Shown: one piece after another, positions 23,293 to 32,960 of the stretch | How positions within the stretch are numbered: position 1 is the stretch's first letter | Layout: each line of letters starts with the position of its first letter | From: Calditrichia bacterium | GTDB taxonomy: Bacteria > Calditrichota > Calditrichia > RBG-13-44-9 > J075 | Length of the DNA stretch: 64,000 bases | Assembly (NCBI GenBank): GCA_028284445.1 | Contig: JANQRS010000018.1 | Location: 64,001 to 128,000 of the forward strand | Direction of reading: 5' to 3' | Notes under the pieces: model-generated | Seen by the model: only the letters and a program-made list of their open reading frames with translations | What the model was told of the DNA's origin: nothing | The model's database searches: none | Program-made: the position numbers and the translations under genes

Positions 23293-26058
23293 TCATAATA
23301 TGCCCATTTCTTTTGCTTTCACAACAGCCTGAGTTCGACTATGCACGTTCAATTTCGCATTGATATGCTTGGTATGGGTTCTCACGGTATTTAATGAAAC
23401 GAACAACTTATCGGCAACCCCCTGATTTGAATATCCGGCAGCGATCAGAGCCAGCACTTCGACTTCCCGTTTACTGAGGGTTTCCATCAGATCATCATCA
23501 ATTTGGGGCGGCTGCTTTACCTTGAAACAGAATAGCACTTTCTTAACATAGGATGCTGAGAATCCAGCATCTTTTTGACTTTCACCATGTTCTTTTGCGC
23601 TTAGGGCTTTTTCCAGTAAATTGGCAACCGCCGGGCCTTGATCGACGAAAATATTCACATAACCATGCGGTTCAGCGATAGACAGTGCCTCAGCAATATC
23701 TGAAACCGCTTCATTAGACGTGCCGTTTTTCTGCAATGCCAATGCACGGAGTATCAGGACCTCGATGACCCGGGTAATTCGCTCAAATGTCTTCGCATCG
23801 GGAAGCACTCTTGTCAATAGCTTCTCCGCCTCTGCAAATTGCTCTCGAGCAGTTAAAACGCGGGCAAGCATCATGTATTCTGCCTCGCGCATGACGGTCG
23901 GTTCATCATCATATTTTAATTGCCGCTGCTCTGCCCACCGAGTCGCTGCATCCAGATCATCCTCCATAAGATAGAGCTGCGCCTTGCGGGCTTCGATCAA
24001 GTTGACAACCCAGGGAGGCACATACGATTCACTGGCCGTTTTTTCCATCTTCCGGATAACCTTGGATGCCCGCGCGGTATCTCCTCTGATAAATAGCACC
24101 CTTAATAAACAAAGGTAACTCCAGCTGAGCATCGTCACATCATGTCCCTGTTCGCAAAGATCAGCGCCCTTGTTCACATATAGGAAGGAATCGCGCGGAT
24201 CATTCATCTCAGCCAGGACTTCTCCCCACATTGAATAGGCCATACCAACCATTGGTGTTTGCGATAAACCAATTTTGTCGGCAAGCTTAATCTGCTGCTG
24301 ACAAATATCAATCATTTGCAGCAATTGCCCGCGGACTCTGTGATTTACCGCCAATTTTATGTTGGCAATTTGGATGAGATAGATGTTATTGGCTGCCTGG
24401 CTGGCCGCTAAAGCTTCAGAATAGGCATTGCCAGCTGCGATTGCATCACCGCTTAGACTATGTGCATCTCCCAATGCAATGCCGGCCATGCTTCGCCATG
24501 TCAGGCTCTCTCCGGGGAGATATTTCAGTGCATAGCGAGCACGTTGGATGATCGAGGGAATATCCCCTTTAAAAGCAACCATAATTGCCCGAATTGCCGC
24601 TATTTTGCCTTGCAGATTTCGCTTACTGTCTTCATCAAGTCGCTTCCCAGTGTCTGAAGAGACGTCCTTTTCGACACTCGTCAGTCCGAGAAGCTCTTCA
24701 GCAACAACCAGGTTCTCCTCTGCCAGTTGCGGTTGCCCTTTGGCCATCAGCACCCAGGCATGATAAACACAAAGGAGCGGTCTGGAATAAACAGATTGTT
24801 CCGGTAGTAATGTCAGCCAGTTAAGCAGTTTAGTATGAGCCCCATGCTCCCAAACCGTTTCAATCCGTTTCTCGACAATTTGCGCGGCTTGCTCAAAGTC
24901 TTCTGATATGAATGCATGATCTAGTGCTTCGTCCATGAATCCGTTTGCTTCATACCAATCACATGCACGACGATGCAAGTCGGCGATTATTCCCGCCTGG
25001 GTCCGGTTTAACAGGTTGCGTAGTAGATCGGCAAAAAGCTGATGATAGCGAAACCAGTGCCGCTCGTTATCCAATGGGAAGATGAACTGATTGGTTTCTT
25101 CCAGTTGATTGAGCAATTCCTGGCTGCTTTGCCGATCACATACGGCATCGCATAGCGATCCGGAAAGTCGTTTCAGTATTGATGTCTGTAGCAAAAAGTT
25201 TTGCACTTTCTCCGGCTGGCGATTGAGTACTACCTCAATGAAATAATCAGCTACATAACGATCATGTCCGGTAAACGATTTGATAAAATCGGAAAAATTG
25301 TCCTGATCGTGCATGGACAAGACCGCTAATTGTAGTCCGGCAATCCAGCCTTCTGTAAGTGATTCGAGTACAGCGACCTCATTCTCCGCAAGGTCAAAAC
25401 CAGATATATCATTAACGAAACAGGCCGTTTCCTCAGTAGTGAAGCAGAGATCGGCAGAGCGAATTTCGACCAACTGGTTTTGGCTGCGCAAACGCGCCAG
25501 GGCCAGCGGTGGATCCGAACGAGTAACGATGACCAGGTGCATTTGCTGTGGCTGATGCTCCAACAGAAACATGATAATCTTATGTATTTGCTGGTTATCA
25601 ATCAGGTGATAATCATCCAGCACCAACACGAAATCTACCGGTATCACACTGATATCATTGATAAGATTGATAAGGAGAGTCGTGATTGGCGGTGGCTGCG
25701 GTGATCTCAGGATGCTGGTAGATGCCTTATTGATATTGGCGTCGATCTTCTGAAGAGCAGCAATCAGGTAGTTGATGAATAGTGATGGTTCATTATCGCC
25801 TTTATCGAGTGAGAGCCAGGCTGTCGGCGTGATATTCCCGGCCAACCATTCGCTAACAAGGGTGGTCTTACCAAATCCGGCAGGTGCCGACACCAAAATA
25901 GCTGATTTGTCACTAGCAGCATCAGCCAGTTTTCCGACCAGTCGTTGCCGGGATACCATGGCTGGACGAAAGGGTGGAATAAACAGCTTTGTAGCCAGAA
26001 GGGGATGTGATTCATTGATGCTGCTCGTCTGATCATTTTCAGATAATCTGCTCGGCAC
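23293..26058 (-). CDS. MalT-type ATP-dependent LuxR family regulator
   Basis: A 921-residue STAND-type transcription activator starting at GTG 26058 with GGGGAG upstream. Residues about 55-70 hold the Walker A motif SAPAGFGKTTLV; FVLVLDDYH is Walker B and IVTRSDPP the sensor. A TPR-like helical region spans about 400-830. The last 65 residues are a LuxR helix-turn-helix: LSKREVEVLALIAAGYSN, then TVRTHTKHINAKLNVHSR. Such proteins bind a small inducer and ATP, oligomerise and activate promoters. It lies just upstream of the FIST-kinase operon, in the same direction, and is a good candidate to act at the shared palindromes. That link is inferred from position only. Confidence 0.92.
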   Translation of the reverse strand: MPSRLSENDQTSSINESHPLLATKLFIPPFRPAMVSRQRLVGKLADAASDKSAILVSAPAGFGKTTLVSEWLAGNITPTAWLSLDKGDNEPSLFINYLIAALQKIDANINKASTSILRSPQPPPITTLLINLINDISVIPVDFVLVLDDYHLIDNQQIHKIIMFLLEHQPQQMHLVIVTRSDPPLALARLRSQNQLVEIRSADLCFTTEETACFVNDISGFDLAENEVAVLESLTEGWIAGLQLAVLSMHDQDNFSDFIKSFTGHDRYVADYFIEVVLNRQPEKVQNFLLQTSILKRLSGSLCDAVCDRQSSQELLNQLEETNQFIFPLDNERHWFRYHQLFADLLRNLLNRTQAGIIADLHRRACDWYEANGFMDEALDHAFISEDFEQAAQIVEKRIETVWEHGAHTKLLNWLTLLPEQSVYSRPLLCVYHAWVLMAKGQPQLAEENLVVAEELLGLTSVEKDVSSDTGKRLDEDSKRNLQGKIAAIRAIMVAFKGDIPSIIQRARYALKYLPGESLTWRSMAGIALGDAHSLSGDAIAAGNAYSEALAASQAANNIYLIQIANIKLAVNHRVRGQLLQMIDICQQQIKLADKIGLSQTPMVGMAYSMWGEVLAEMNDPRDSFLYVNKGADLCEQGHDVTMLSWSYLCLLRVLFIRGDTARASKVIRKMEKTASESYVPPWVVNLIEARKAQLYLMEDDLDAATRWAEQRQLKYDDEPTVMREAEYMMLARVLTAREQFAEAEKLLTRVLPDAKTFERITRVIEVLILRALALQKNGTSNEAVSDIAEALSIAEPHGYVNIFVDQGPAVANLLEKALSAKEHGESQKDAGFSASYVKKVLFCFKVKQPPQIDDDLMETLSKREVEVLALIAAGYSNQGVADKLFVSLNTVRTHTKHINAKLNVHSRTQAVVKAKEMGIL

Positions 26059-26345
26059 GATTATGACTCCCCTTGTGATATTTCAGACACTCCCAGCCAA
26101 ATTTAGTCCTGCTTTAAGAGGGCCCGTAGTCATTCATATGGTATTCTTCCGTTGTGAGCATTGAGTAGTTGATTAAAGTTATAGAACTGCTGCGAGCTTT
26201 CCAATTTGAGATTTAGATCAATTTCATCGATAACTGACGTTGCCAATAGTCTTAAAATATTCCAAAATCTCCAGCTCTCGCTGCCGACTCAATATATCTC
26301 TGACCTTGTATCACATGTTCCGACCTCCCGCCGTACATTAGCTCT
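26059..26345. other. intergenic region, nothing recognised
   Basis: This 287-bp spacer lies between the comM stop and the MalT-like regulator start; both genes are on the minus strand. It should hold the regulator promoter (near 26060-26150 on the minus strand is most of the room) and the comM 3' end (near 26346). I see no convincing hairpin, operator or gene in it. Confidence 0.3.
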
Positions 26346-27881
26346 TTATTCCCACAACCCCCGATCCAAACTCCGATATTGAATCGCCTCGCTAACAAAT
26401 TCGTGCTGGATATTCTCCGAACCAGCCAAATCAGCAATGGTACGAGAGACTTTCAAGATTCGATCGTATGCGCGGGCTGAGAGGCCCAGTTGATTGATCG
26501 CATTCTTTAGCAGTTCTTTGCCTTGTGCGTCAACTTTACAAAACGCTCGGATATCCTTGGATTGCATATCGGCATTGCAAAAGAGGTGCGGGGATTCCCG
26601 GAAGCGGCGGGTTTGGATTTCCCGCGCCCGCTGCACGCGGCCGCGGATGTGATCGGAGCGCTCGCCTGATGCTTCGTCAGTGAGTTCCTTATATTTCACG
26701 GCCGGTACTTCGATCTGGATGTCGATGCGGTCTAATAGCGGTCCGCTGATGCGGCTCACATAGCGCTGTATATTGACCGGCGTGCAGCTGCAATCCTTGC
26801 TTGGGTCTGAGAAGAAACCGCACGGGCAAGGGTTCATGGCCGCGGCTAACATGAAATTGGCCGGATAGGTGATTGTCAATGCAGCGCGGGCTATTGTCAC
26901 TTGTCCATCCTCAAGCGGCTGACGCATCACCTCCAGCACATTCTTCTTGAACTCCGGTAATTCATCAAGGAAAAGCACACCATGGTGGCTTAAGCTCACT
27001 TCCCCCGGACGAGGATACTTCCCTCCGCCAATCAATCCGGCATCTGAGATGATATGATGCGGCGAGCGAAAGGGGCGAGTGGCAATCAACGCTTGATCCG
27101 GCCCCAGTAAACCGGCAACCGAGTGGATCTTGGTGGTCTGAAGGGCTTCTTCCATGGTCAAGGCGGGAAGAATCGTCGGAATACGCTTGGCCAGCATGGT
27201 TTTGCCGGAGCCCGGCGGTCCGACCATAATCAGGTTATGTCCGCCGGCAGCAGCAACTTCCAGCGCCCTTTTCACATGCGCCTGTCCCTTCACATCTGCA
27301 AAGTCCACCCTATAATACTGATTAACAGCGAAGATCTCTTTTAAATCGATCTTATACGGTTCAATGGTCTTTTTATGGTTCAGGAAATCAACTACTTGCT
27401 GCAACGTTCGTACTGGAATCACAACTAGATCGCCCGCCATGGCCGCTTCTCTGGCATTATCCATCGGCGCGATGACGCCCCGCAATCCACGCCGTTTGGC
27501 CTCCCAGGCAATCGACAACAATCCCCGAACCGGACGTATCGTACCGTCCAAAGCCAGTTCGCCGGTAACCAGGTATTCATCCAGTAAGCCCTCGGCGATC
27601 TCCCCGAGCGCCGTAAGAATTCCTAGCGCGATCGGCAAATCATAGCCAGAACCGCCTTTGCGAATGTGCGCCGGCGCCAGATTCACTGTGGCACGCTTTT
27701 CCGGGAAGCGATACCCACTATTCTTGATGGCAGCAATCACCCGTTCCCGGCTTTCCTTCACAGCAGAATCCGGCAAGCCAACAATAGTGAAGGTCATCAA
27801 TCCCCGTTCAAGGCTGGTCTCTACTTCCACCATGTAAGCATCAATTCCCAATACCGCGGCAGAATACACTCTCGAAATCAC
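26346..27881 (-). CDS. comM: ComM/YifB-type Mg-chelatase-like AAA ATPase
   Basis: Start taken as GTG 27881 (GGGGAG 7 nt upstream), giving 511 aa, the usual length. The open frame reaches 28085, but the extra N-terminus is not protein-like and overlaps a palindromic repeat. The product opens [15 protein letters not shown], has the Lon-like ChlI domain in the first 170 residues, Walker [15 protein letters not shown], Walker [10 protein letters not shown], the cysteine cluster [17 protein letters not shown] and the C-terminal [10 protein letters not shown]. ComM is a hexameric helicase that aids branch migration during natural transformation. Two decayed pieces of a second comM copy lie at 3665-3834 and 7807-7844. 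Confidence 0.93.
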   Translation of the reverse strand: MISRVYSAAVLGIDAYMVEVETSLERGLMTFTIVGLPDSAVKESRERVIAAIKNSGYRFPEKRATVNLAPAHIRKGGSGYDLPIALGILTALGEIAEGLLDEYLVTGELALDGTIRPVRGLLSIAWEAKRRGLRGVIAPMDNAREAAMAGDLVVIPVRTLQQVVDFLNHKKTIEPYKIDLKEIFAVNQYYRVDFADVKGQAHVKRALEVAAAGGHNLIMVGPPGSGKTMLAKRIPTILPALTMEEALQTTKIHSVAGLLGPDQALIATRPFRSPHHIISDAGLIGGGKYPRPGEVSLSHHGVLFLDELPEFKKNVLEVMRQPLEDGQVTIARAALTITYPANFMLAAAMNPCPCGFFSDPSKDCSCTPVNIQRYVSRISGPLLDRIDIQIEVPAVKYKELTDEASGERSDHIRGRVQRAREIQTRRFRESPHLFCNADMQSKDIRAFCKVDAQGKELLKNAINQLGLSARAYDRILKVSRTIADLAGSENIQHEFVSEAIQYRSLDRGLWE

Positions 27882-28042
27882 GATGTCTCCCCAGGCCCGC
27901 CCCGGCAGGCTCTTTATATGTGTGATGCCGGGAGAAAAGAAATTCCACAAAAGGAAGTGGAGATCAAAGAATACGGATTGCGCCGGAACCATAGTAAGGG
28001 CCACACAGATTGTGCCTCTGGGCAGTTGGAATATTGGAGGGG

Positions 28043-28077
28043 TACATCCCCTTCGAAGTGGGAATAAGGGGGATGTA
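28043..28077. repeat. GC-rich palindrome, TTCGAA type, left arm shortened
   Basis: TACATCCCC then TTCGAAGTGGGAATAAGG and GGGATGTA. It matches the longer elements at 32882, 42598 and 52213 but has lost about 8 bp from its left arm. It lies upstream of the comM start, within the over-extended comM frame. Confidence 0.75.
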
Positions 28078-28235
28078 GGCCCCATTACTCCATCACTCCC
28101 AATGCCCGGAGGTCCAGGCTCAGCAGCATTTACAAACAGTCCTATGCGTGCCGATCACGTCCGGCGATCATTCTTTTCCGTTGCATGTCGAATATTTTTA
28201 TTTACCTTGAAAGGATATTAGAAAGGAATGAGGAA

Positions 28236-29027
28236 ATGGAATCCATACGCATAGGTGTTGCAAACTCGATCTCGCGAAATTTTGACTTCGACCCCCTGGA
28301 TACAATGGCCTTCGCCAAGCAGAGCGACTATTCGATTCTGCAGATTTACCTGAATGGGGACATTATCAAGAATGAAAAACTACTGAGCAAAATTCGCGAA
28401 GGCGTTAAGGATTTCGAGCAGGTCTATTTTCATGCAGAAGGTCAATTAAACGAAGCGTTCTCTGAAAGTGGCTACCGGGCTGCCCTCTATAACTTTCTTG
28501 ATGGCATCGACAATTCCAACTACATCATCCATTTTGATGAGCAATCCAGCATAGATAAGCTTATTCGTCTGGTAGACACTTTGGCGAAGGATGGACCGCA
28601 AATTTATATCGAGAATTTCTTCCTGAAAGATGGTACGGAAGACGTGATCAAGAATCTGAAGAAATACATGGCCTTGTTCACCCTCTCCAGCAATTTTGGA
28701 ACGAACTTGCGGCCGGTCATCGATATCCCCCGCCTTTTCCACAAAGATACCGGGTTCAGCGAAGAAGAAGCACTGGAATGGACCTTCCAATTGAGCAATT
28801 TCTTCGGTAATCGCCGTATTCCAACCCTCCTTCATCTCATTGATGCAACTGATACCGGCCAGGCGCGCTCCAGCTTTACAGCATTGGGGCAGGGTCTCAT
28901 TCCCTACGACAAAATTTTTGATTTTTTCAAGAAGACGAGACCGGCGCTTGAAGGCATCATATTGGAATATGAAGACAAGATGAATCCCTTACACTCTCGC
29001 GAATACATCCAGGGCAAGCTCGGCTAA
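28236..29027 (+). CDS. TIM-barrel protein, sugar-isomerase-like
   Basis: 263 residues from ATG 28236, with AAGGA 8 nt upstream; the frame extends to 28185 but that start has no support. The product alternates beta strands and helices: IRIGVANSIS, YSILQIYLNG, QVYFHAEGQ, YIIHFDEQS, QIYIENFF, LRPVIDIPRLF, TLLHLIDATD, GIILEYED. This is the pattern of xylose-isomerase-like or endonuclease-IV-like TIM barrels, with Glu, Asp and His at strand ends in metal-ligand positions. The substrate is unknown. It is a single gene, and its stop overlaps by 4 bp the stop of the convergent TonB/AgmX-like gene. Confidence 0.7.
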   Translation: MESIRIGVANSISRNFDFDPLDTMAFAKQSDYSILQIYLNGDIIKNEKLLSKIREGVKDFEQVYFHAEGQLNEAFSESGYRAALYNFLDGIDNSNYIIHFDEQSSIDKLIRLVDTLAKDGPQIYIENFFLKDGTEDVIKNLKKYMALFTLSSNFGTNLRPVIDIPRLFHKDTGFSEEEALEWTFQLSNFFGNRRIPTLLHLIDATDTGQARSSFTALGQGLIPYDKIFDFFKKTRPALEGIILEYEDKMNPLHSREYIQGKLG

Positions 29028-29968
29028 AAGACATACTTTTGAGTAATAGTATATTTGCCATTCGTTTGGGGGACTTGCGGAAAGTTTTTCCAGCGGCGAA
29101 TATTGCGGGTAATGCAGTTGGTCACGCGGGCGTCAGCAATGTCAGAGCTAATGATTCGAATTGATTCCGGCATGACGTGGCCATTGGGGTGAATATCAAA
29201 TTGCACCACCAGACTACCGCGGAACAGTGGGTTTAAGCGATACTGCCTATCTACGCAAACCTTTATAGTGCGCTCATTTGTCTTTGCAACCGCTATAGTT
29301 TGCTCATAGTCGCGTACACCTTGCAACACATCAAAATCGGTTAAACTTGCAGAATTGATGGCCACAGCACCATTCTCGGCTGATCGGCGAGGATCGCTGC
29401 TGCCTACCTGCTCGTTGGCAGAGCTGTAGGATTTTCGCCGAGCCAGGTACGCTTCTAGCGGCAGATCACTGCGACTCTGTGTTGGGCGAACCGGGTAAGA
29501 CACTTCTTCAATAGCCCGCTCAACCGAGATCTTCGTTTGATCAGGACTCCTCAAATAGCGCACAATATCAGCAGCATTGTCACCGGGAAGACGGACCAAT
29601 TGAGTTGAGGCAGATGTGTTTGATGCCGTCTCCTCCGATGCAGCGGCTCTCTCGCCATTGGCAGCCGCTGCACCGTCGCCGCGACGAGCGGGAACTGCAC
29701 CGGGATACCAGGTGCCAATCGCATCAGAACCGCCGAGACTGTTCTGCCCTTCATACAAGCGAATCAGGCGCTGCATATAAGTATGCTGCTGAGATGTTTT
29801 GAATCGGGATTTTTTTGCCTGAAAGTTATGTTGCCGAACAGCAAGGAAGGCCAGTGATAGAATGAAACCGGCCGAAAGGAAGAGAAAAATGAACATGCGA
29901 ATATTCGCGGATGTCCAAACTGGACGCCGAAAAAAAACTTTCGCGTACTGATAATTACGACTATGCAT
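29024..29968 (-). CDS. TonB/AgmX-like protein with one transmembrane helix
   Basis: 314 residues. A single membrane anchor near residues 25-44 (MFIFLFLSAGFILSLAFLAV) follows a short basic cytoplasmic tail. A polar, Ala/Ser/Arg-rich linker (about 50-220) should span the periplasm. The C-terminal 80 residues (CVDRQYRLNPLFRGSLVV, FDIHPNGHVMPESIRI, NCITRNIRRWKNF) are the AgmX/PglI-type TonB-like domain seen in gliding and energy-coupling proteins. It probably links inner-membrane energy to an outer-membrane partner. No ExbB/ExbD genes are nearby. Convergent 4-bp overlap with the TIM-barrel gene. Confidence 0.8.
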   Translation of the reverse strand: MHSRNYQYAKVFFRRPVWTSANIRMFIFLFLSAGFILSLAFLAVRQHNFQAKKSRFKTSQQHTYMQRLIRLYEGQNSLGGSDAIGTWYPGAVPARRGDGAAAANGERAAASEETASNTSASTQLVRLPGDNAADIVRYLRSPDQTKISVERAIEEVSYPVRPTQSRSDLPLEAYLARRKSYSSANEQVGSSDPRRSAENGAVAINSASLTDFDVLQGVRDYEQTIAVAKTNERTIKVCVDRQYRLNPLFRGSLVVQFDIHPNGHVMPESIRIISSDIADARVTNCITRNIRRWKNFPQVPQTNGKYTITQKYVF

Positions 29969-30070
29969 CTAAGACCGCGCTCGCTCCATGTTACGCCGAT
30001 AAAATATCCTGCGAGGCGAATATAAATAATGATTTATATCAAAAAACACGATTAAAAATTAAATCCGTCT

Positions 30071-31549
30071 CTAGAACTCCTGATGCACATTCTCCGGCCG
30101 GTGCAATTGTCCTTCCATGGAGGCGATTACCGTAGCACAGGTGGCATCGCTGGTGACATTTACGGTAGTACGGAACATATCGAGGATGCGATCAACGGCC
30201 AGGATTAAGGCAATCCCCTCCGCCGGGATACCGACCTGCTGCAAAACGATCACCAGCATCAGGATGCCCACGCCCGGTGCAGCAGCCGTACCAATAGAGG
30301 CAAGGGTTGCCGTCAATACAATCACCAGCTGATCACTGAGATCCAATGGTATGCCGTAAACCTGCGCAATGAAGAGTGTCGCCACGCCCTGATAGAGGGC
30401 AGTGCCGTCCATATTAACCGTCGCGCCAAGCGGCAGCACAAAACTGGAGATCTCTTTCGATACCCCAACATTATCTTCGCAGACCTCCATCGTCACCGGT
30501 AATGTTGCGCCACTGGAACTGGTGCTAAAAGCGATCAGCTGTGCCGGGCGGATATTTTTGAGAAATTCTATCGGATTTCGACCCGTGAAAGCTTTTACCA
30601 CAAATGGATAGAGAAAGACCATGATCATCAATCCGGCAGCGGTGACAATGGTGTATTTGATCAGGGATAGAAGGATATCAATTCCGAAATTACCTACGGC
30701 ATCTGCGATCAATGCGAACACACCATAGGGCGCAATCTCGATCACCATCACCACAATCTTTATCATCACATCGTTTAAACCGTCGAAGAAGTCGATTACC
30801 GGTTTGGCCTTCTCCCCCGGAATGAGGGTTAGGGCGATTCCCATAAAAATGGAGAAGAAAATCACCTGCAGCATGGTTGAGCGCATGGCCGGTTGACCAT
30901 TGACGCTTTTGATACCGGCAAGCGCCGTAATTGGATTACTGGGAATCATATCGAGAAATGTGTCCACGGTGCTGGTGCGATTTTCGGCATTGTCGACCTT
31001 GCTACCTGCTTGCTCACTATAACTTGCCAGCAGTTCGGCACGCACTGTTTCATCCATCCCGCTTCCTGGCTGGAAAATGTTTGCAAGCAGCAATCCCACC
31101 GAGATCGCCAGGGCAGTGGACATCAGATAGTAGGCCAAGGTCTTGGTGCCAATACGCTTCATTTTTCCTATATCACCGAGGCTGGCCGTGCCGGTAATCA
31201 ACGAAGCCAGTACCAGCGGTACAACAATCATCTGGATCATGCGAATAAATGCCGTCCCAACCGGCTTCAGCTCTGCAATTTCTTGCTGGAATACGAAACC
31301 AGCCAATCCCCCCAGCACCATGCCAAGGATAATCTTGGTGTGCAGCTCCATCTTGAATAGCTTTTCAAAAAAGTAGTAGAGCGCGACCAGCATGAGCACC
31401 GATCTCGTCAACGCTGTCATATCCGCCGACCCCATAACGATATTGGAATCGGAAAAGATATAGAGCAGTATAGATATCGCGCCGGAGGCTGTAAAAATCA
31501 GAAAATCTTTCGGATTAAACGGACTGCTGGACGAGCTGGAATCGGACAT
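30071..31549 (-). CDS. dicarboxylate/amino acid:cation symporter (DAACS family)
   Basis: 492 residues with about ten hydrophobic segments. Family motifs are clear: the serine-rich turn FSTSSSGATLPVTMEV, the substrate-site PLGATVNMDGTALYQG, and GTAAAPGVGILML. These belong to the glutamate/aspartate/C4-dicarboxylate carriers (GltP/DctA) driven by protons or sodium. An extra N-terminal stretch (SDSSSSSSPFNPKDFLIF and two more hydrophobic segments) precedes the usual fold. It stands alone, with promoter space shared divergently with the threonine synthase gene at 31550-31700. The exact substrate is not shown by the sequence. Confidence 0.92.
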   Translation of the reverse strand: MSDSSSSSSPFNPKDFLIFTASGAISILLYIFSDSNIVMGSADMTALTRSVLMLVALYYFFEKLFKMELHTKIILGMVLGGLAGFVFQQEIAELKPVGTAFIRMIQMIVVPLVLASLITGTASLGDIGKMKRIGTKTLAYYLMSTALAISVGLLLANIFQPGSGMDETVRAELLASYSEQAGSKVDNAENRTSTVDTFLDMIPSNPITALAGIKSVNGQPAMRSTMLQVIFFSIFMGIALTLIPGEKAKPVIDFFDGLNDVMIKIVVMVIEIAPYGVFALIADAVGNFGIDILLSLIKYTIVTAAGLMIMVFLYPFVVKAFTGRNPIEFLKNIRPAQLIAFSTSSSGATLPVTMEVCEDNVGVSKEISSFVLPLGATVNMDGTALYQGVATLFIAQVYGIPLDLSDQLVIVLTATLASIGTAAAPGVGILMLVIVLQQVGIPAEGIALILAVDRILDMFRTTVNVTSDATCATVIASMEGQLHRPENVHQEF

Positions 31550-31700
31550 TTATATTCTCCTGAGCGGTAGATCAGACGAAGTTGTGTGAAGTGCGGTAGA
31601 GTTTATCAAAGATCCGCTTCATAACAAATATATTTTTTGATTCTGGGCAAATAGCAGTATGTTCTGGGCAGACAACAAGTTGATGAAGGGGCAACAACTT

Positions 31701-32867
31701 ATGAGTGCTTTTACCCATTTGCAATGCGGTTATTGTCAGCTGGAATTGGAAGCGGATCGCCTGTGGAATTTATGTCCGGAATGCAAAAAGCCCTTACTGG
31801 CAAGATACGATTTTGAAGAGGCTGGTAAAACGCTGACGCGTGAGGCATTGGCGGAACGGCCAGGCAATTTATGGCGCTACCACGAGGTACTGCCAATCCG
31901 CAAAGAAAAGTACCGGCTCACACTCCAGGAAGGCTGGACTCCCCTGATTCACGCAGAACGTCTCGGCAAGGAAGTTCGCTTTGACAATCTCTACATTAAG
32001 GAAGAAGGCTTGAACCCCACCACCTCATTTAAGGCGCGCGGTCTCTCAGTGGCAGTGTCACGCGCACATGAATTGGGCGTAAAAGCGATATCCATTCCAT
32101 CTGCAGGAAACGCGGCCGGGGCCATGAGTGCCTATACGGCGTTAGCGGGCATTCGCTCTTACGTGTTTATGCCAAAGGACGTGCCGCAAGCTTTTATCGG
32201 TGAATGTCGCGCCCTCGGTGCTGAAGTGCAGCTGGTTGATGGTCTGATCACAGACTGCGGCCGCATTGCTGCAGAGGGCGTTGCCCGCTACAAACGTTTC
32301 GATGTATCCACCCTGAAAGAACCGTACCGCCTTGAGGGAAAAAAAACCATGGGATATGAAGTAGCGGAGCAGCTTGATTGGCGACTCCCGGATGTGATCA
32401 TCTACCCGACCGGTGGCGGAACAGGACTGATTGGCATGTGGAAGGCCTTTGATGAAATGGAGCAATTGGGCTGGATCGGCAAAGAACGTCCACGCATGGT
32501 ATCTGTTCAGGCGGAGAACTGTGCACCAATGGTGCGGGCCTTCCATGATGGCAACGAATTTGCCGCCAAATGGGAAAATGCATCTACTAAAGCAGACGGC
32601 CTTCGCGTACCCGCCGCGGTAGGTGACTTCCTCATCCTGCGTGCGCTGCGCGAAAGCGGCGGCACCGCAATCGCTGTTAGTGACAAAGCAATGATCGACT
32701 ATGCGAATCTTATGGGCCGCTGCCAGGGAATTTTCCCCAGTCCGGAGGGCGGGGCAACGCTTGCAGCCTTTATGGAACTGCGAAAAGCGAAATGGATCAA
32801 AGGCGGCGAACGCGTGGTCCTCTTTAATACCGGCAGCGGTCATAAGTATGCGCACTTGTGGGGGTAG
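31701..32867 (+). CDS. thrC: threonine synthase
   Basis: 388 residues if started at ATG 31701 (GGGG 9 nt upstream; ATG 31683 is an alternative). It begins with a zinc ribbon, CGYC (9-12) and CPEC (25-28). The PLP lysine is Lys111 in NPTTSFKARG, and the phosphate-binding glycine loop is PTGGGTGLIG. The enzyme converts O-phosphohomoserine to threonine in the cytoplasm, a fold type II PLP reaction. IPSAGNAAGA is also typical. Its length and motifs match the archaeal/bacterial zinc-ribbon class. The UbiA gene follows downstream on the same strand, separated by a palindromic repeat. Confidence 0.93.
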   Translation: MSAFTHLQCGYCQLELEADRLWNLCPECKKPLLARYDFEEAGKTLTREALAERPGNLWRYHEVLPIRKEKYRLTLQEGWTPLIHAERLGKEVRFDNLYIKEEGLNPTTSFKARGLSVAVSRAHELGVKAISIPSAGNAAGAMSAYTALAGIRSYVFMPKDVPQAFIGECRALGAEVQLVDGLITDCGRIAAEGVARYKRFDVSTLKEPYRLEGKKTMGYEVAEQLDWRLPDVIIYPTGGGTGLIGMWKAFDEMEQLGWIGKERPRMVSVQAENCAPMVRAFHDGNEFAAKWENASTKADGLRVPAAVGDFLILRALRESGGTAIAVSDKAMIDYANLMGRCQGIFPSPEGGATLAAFMELRKAKWIKGGERVVLFNTGSGHKYAHLWG

Positions 32868-32881
32868 GCTCACGCGCTGTG

Positions 32882-32928
32882 CACATCCCCCTGTGTCCCC
32901 CTTCGAAGGGGGATTCAGGGGGATGTGG
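32882..32928. repeat. GC-rich palindrome, TTCGAA type
   Basis: Near-perfect 47-bp inverted repeat with core TTCGAA and ends CACATCCCC / GGGGATGTG, with one small mismatch zone (GTGTC versus GATTC). It lies between thrC and the UbiA gene and could act as a transcript hairpin after thrC. Confidence 0.85.
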
Positions 32929-32960
32929 CTGACGCAAGTAAAGCGAGTCTTGCGAGCATT

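Noticed and set aside
26346-28085. Longer comM frame starting at 28085
   Set aside because: The extra N-terminus is not protein-like, overlaps a palindromic repeat, and GTG 27881 has a Shine-Dalgarno and gives the normal family length.
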